A stretch of DNA of 6,944 nucleotides from an uncultured Gemmatimonadota bacterium. GTDB taxonomy: Bacteria; Gemmatimonadota; Gemmatimonadetes; Gemmatimonadales; GWC2-71-9. The notes beneath the pieces were generated by a model. That model ran no database searches, had not been told where the DNA came from, and saw nothing but the letters and a program-made list of their open reading frames with translations. Below, one piece after another: positions 5,541 to 6,944 of this stretch. Position numbers and translations under genes: made by a program. Position 1 is the first letter of the stretch; the number at the start of each line of letters is the position of its first letter. The DNA is taken from positions 1-6,944 of the forward strand of contig CAJVYZ010000147.1 of the NCBI GenBank assembly GCA_913009915.1, read 5' to 3'.

Positions 5541-6670
5541 GCTGTACCGCCCCGCCGCCCCACCCCCACCACCAACCCAAACAACACCAGTAGCGACACG
5601 CCCGCAGCCGAGGCCAGTGTCGGCATCGGTCCCCCCTCCACCGGGCCGACGTTCCACCGAGCCCACGCCTGGGTCCATTCCATCAACTCGACCCCGTTGG
5701 CCTCCCGAAACGCTCCTTCGATGGGGAGCTCGGAGGACCAGAAGCGTTGAAACGCTTCCGGACCGATGTCCGCCACCATGTCGGCCAGGAAATGGAACTG
5801 CCGCGGCCCAAATCCTCCGGGGACGGACTGCACGGTGACCATGTCGTCGAGTACGCTGGGAACTCTCGAGAAGAAGCGCCGGCGCGCAACGCCCATCAGT
5901 ACTCGTCTGCAAGCGTCCTCATTCCCGGCACTGCACGCCAGTCCCAGGATGCCGACGCCCCACCCCCTGAGTGAGTCGATCGGCACGACTGGAGCAGGCT
6001 CCCCTCCAGAGGTGTCCCCCGGGGCGGCGCCGGCATAGGCGTATCCGGTGGCGCGGAGCCATCGTGCTATCTCCGATCCGGGGCGGCCGAACAGGGCGTA
6101 CCACGCGCAGCCGCTCAGCCCCAGCGGCCGTTGCCACCCAGGGCTGGCAGGCTGGAGCGCAGCCTCGACGGCCACACCATCGTCAATCCGCCCCAGTGCC
6201 CTGGGTCCCACCCGGAGGAGAGCGATACAGTGGGGCGAGCTCTCCGACGGGAGAATCAAGGCCGATGCGTCGCTCAGGAAACGAGGCCGATTCCTTGTAT
6301 CGATGATAGCGACGAATACCGACGGCATGACTGGAGCCGACACCCGACGGGCGGAGACCCACTGGCGCTGCACCAGGACCGAGAGATATTGGGCTACCGA
6401 TCCGGGTAGTGCCTCACTGATGTGGACCCGGAGTTCGCCACCGGCCAGAGCATCCGCGATCACAATTACCGAATCGCGGTGTCTTGCTTCCTCCAAGCGG
6501 GTATGAACTCGACGTAATTGAGCCACGGCGCGAGAGTGCGCCGCAGCCTCAGGAGTGCGATGATAGACGACGCGGTTCGATTCGACCTCGCCGGGCCGCG
6601 ACACCACGGCGAGAGTTCCCGCCATCACCAGCAGGAGAGCGGCGGTCCAACGCAAGGGTGTCAGCGCCAT
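5519..6670 (-). CDS. Unrecognised protein with hydrophobic segments near both termini; weak gluzincin-like C-terminal pattern
   Basis: This 383-residue protein belongs to no family I can name with confidence. It has a hydrophobic segment near the N-terminus (about 9-23, a signal anchor or signal peptide) and another near the C-terminus (about 352-371, SAAGVSLLVLFGLVVGVG) followed by Arg-Arg. The bulk, about 25-350, is therefore probably outside the membrane. A charged, possibly helical stretch covers 40-65. Patterns such as GCAWYALFGRPG (187-198) and GPEAFQRFW (303-311), then FREANGVELMEWTQAW (321-336), recall the helical part of M1/gluzincin-type peptidases. I see no HExxH zinc motif, so catalysis is not supported. 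The ATG at 6670 is preferred (GAGGA at 7-nt spacing); a GTG at 6712 would add 14 residues. Its start overlaps the upstream gene's end by 10 bp, and its 3' end lies in the inverted repeat. Confidence 0.75.
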   Translation of the reverse strand: MALTPLRWTAALLLVMAGTLAVVSRPGEVESNRVVYHRTPEAAAHSRAVAQLRRVHTRLEEARHRDSVIVIADALAGGELRVHISEALPGSVAQYLSVLVQRQWVSARRVSAPVMPSVFVAIIDTRNRPRFLSDASALILPSESSPHCIALLRVGPRALGRIDDGVAVEAALQPASPGWQRPLGLSGCAWYALFGRPGSEIARWLRATGYAYAGAAPGDTSGGEPAPVVPIDSLRGWGVGILGLACSAGNEDACRRVLMGVARRRFFSRVPSVLDDMVTVQSVPGGFGPRQFHFLADMVADIGPEAFQRFWSSELPIEGAFREANGVELMEWTQAWARWNVGPVEGGPMPTLASAAGVSLLVLFGLVVGVGRRGGTALMIDGL

Positions 6671-6833
6671 TGGGCGTTCCTCGCGCCTGCCATCCCAAAC
6701 AACAGGACCCACATGAGCGCGAAGACGGCGGTCGCCGGTGACAGGACGATCGATTGTCCGGCAGCCTCCACCACGGCCTCACGCCAGCGGCTGGTGATGG
6801 CGTCGAGCGGCTCTCCGGCGACAGACTCCAGAC
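6661..6833 (-). CDS. C-terminal end of a membrane-anchored protein, probable paralogue of the following gene (5' partial)
   Basis: No start codon is present because the contig ends, but the frame read from 6831 to the TGA at 6661-6663 gives 56 residues. It runs from LESVAGEPLDAITSRWREAV to a hydrophobic helix (ATAVFALMWVLLFGMAG) and a short tail, RNAQWR. The spacing G-x2-L-x6-W followed by a membrane helix near the C-terminus matches the end of the downstream protein (G326, L329, W336 there; a shared Thr lies between). The two genes are likely tandem relatives. The stop overlaps the next gene's ATG (6668-6670), suggesting coupled translation in one operon. The plus-strand and other minus-strand frames here are less protein-like, and one runs into adapter. 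Confidence 0.65.
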
Positions 6834-6944
6834 AGATCGGAAGAGCGTCGTGCAGGGAAAGAGTGTAGATCTCGGTGGTCGCCGTATCCTGTAAAAAAAA
6901 AATCTCTGTACTCGTCGCATCTCACCTCTGTGCACACATTTTGT
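6834..6944. other. Reverse-complement Illumina P5/read-1 adapter plus poly-A and junk bases
   Basis: From 6834 the sequence is AGATCGGAAGAGCGTCGTG and continues as the read-1/P5 adapter to about 6888, with one mismatch (C at 6853 for T). The adapter ending is corrupted at 6889-6891. A run of A's follows (6893-6902) and then about 40 bases of unplaceable sequence, as seen when a read runs past the end of its library molecule. Translations here give the contaminant peptides RASCRERV and RPPRSTLFPCTTLFRS. Nothing in this stretch is biological. Confidence 0.97.

Noticed and set aside
6549..6935. Minus-strand open frame of 128 codons at the right end
   Set aside because: Its N-terminal part is adapter translation (RPPRSTLFPCTTLFRS) and the rest is a wrong-frame reading of the two overlapping minus-strand genes.

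Overview
The window is an assembled contig of high-GC bacterial DNA that still carries Illumina adapter at both ends. Positions 1-71 are the P7/index/read-2 adapter (8-base index ATATCAGT), and 6834 to about 6888 is the reverse complement of the P5/read-1 adapter, followed by poly-A and unreadable bases. Only 72-6833 is biological. The GC-rich coding style, the Hanks-type kinase with an extracytoplasmic TolB/FlgO-like domain, the DUF6526-type membrane protein and heptad intergenic repeats suggest an uncultured soil- or sediment-type bacterium. Gemmatimonadota or Acidobacteriota are my best guesses, but this is inference and no marker gene is present.

Left part (72-1517). A membrane-anchored serine/threonine protein kinase lies on the minus strand and loses its C-terminus at the contig end. 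In the last ~150 bp before the left adapter the plus strand instead reads as a good piece of an RMMBL-type metallo-beta-lactamase (RNA-processing exonuclease family) that stops just before its expected SAHAD motif. I read this as a chimeric join near 180-228.

Middle (1518-4842). After a 367-bp divergent intergenic region comes a plus-strand operon of three genes. The first is an AlgI/DltB-type MBOAT O-acyltransferase, begun by a TTG codon with a good ribosome binding site. The second is a membrane-anchored SGNH/DltD/AlgJ-like partner. The third is a UspA-type protein whose ATG overlaps the preceding stop (ATGA). The first two form a typical cell-surface or exopolysaccharide O-acetylation pair; the coupled Usp is the unusual member.

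Right part (4843-6833). A separate plus-strand gene encodes a DUF6526-type two-helix membrane protein. It converges on a minus-strand pair: an unrecognised protein with a hydrophobic segment near each end (5519-6670), and upstream of it the 3' end of a second gene (6661-6833) whose C-terminus looks like a paralogue of the first.

The most interesting structure not explained by genes is that three intergenic regions hold four short tandem tracts of 7-bp period, each with a different unit: near 1526-1555, 1606-1654, 4843-4877 and 5458-5540. The last is a pair of heptad tracts in inverted orientation that fold around a small perfect hairpin and run into the 3' end of a coding region. I see no RNA genes, CRISPR array, IS element or phage module.
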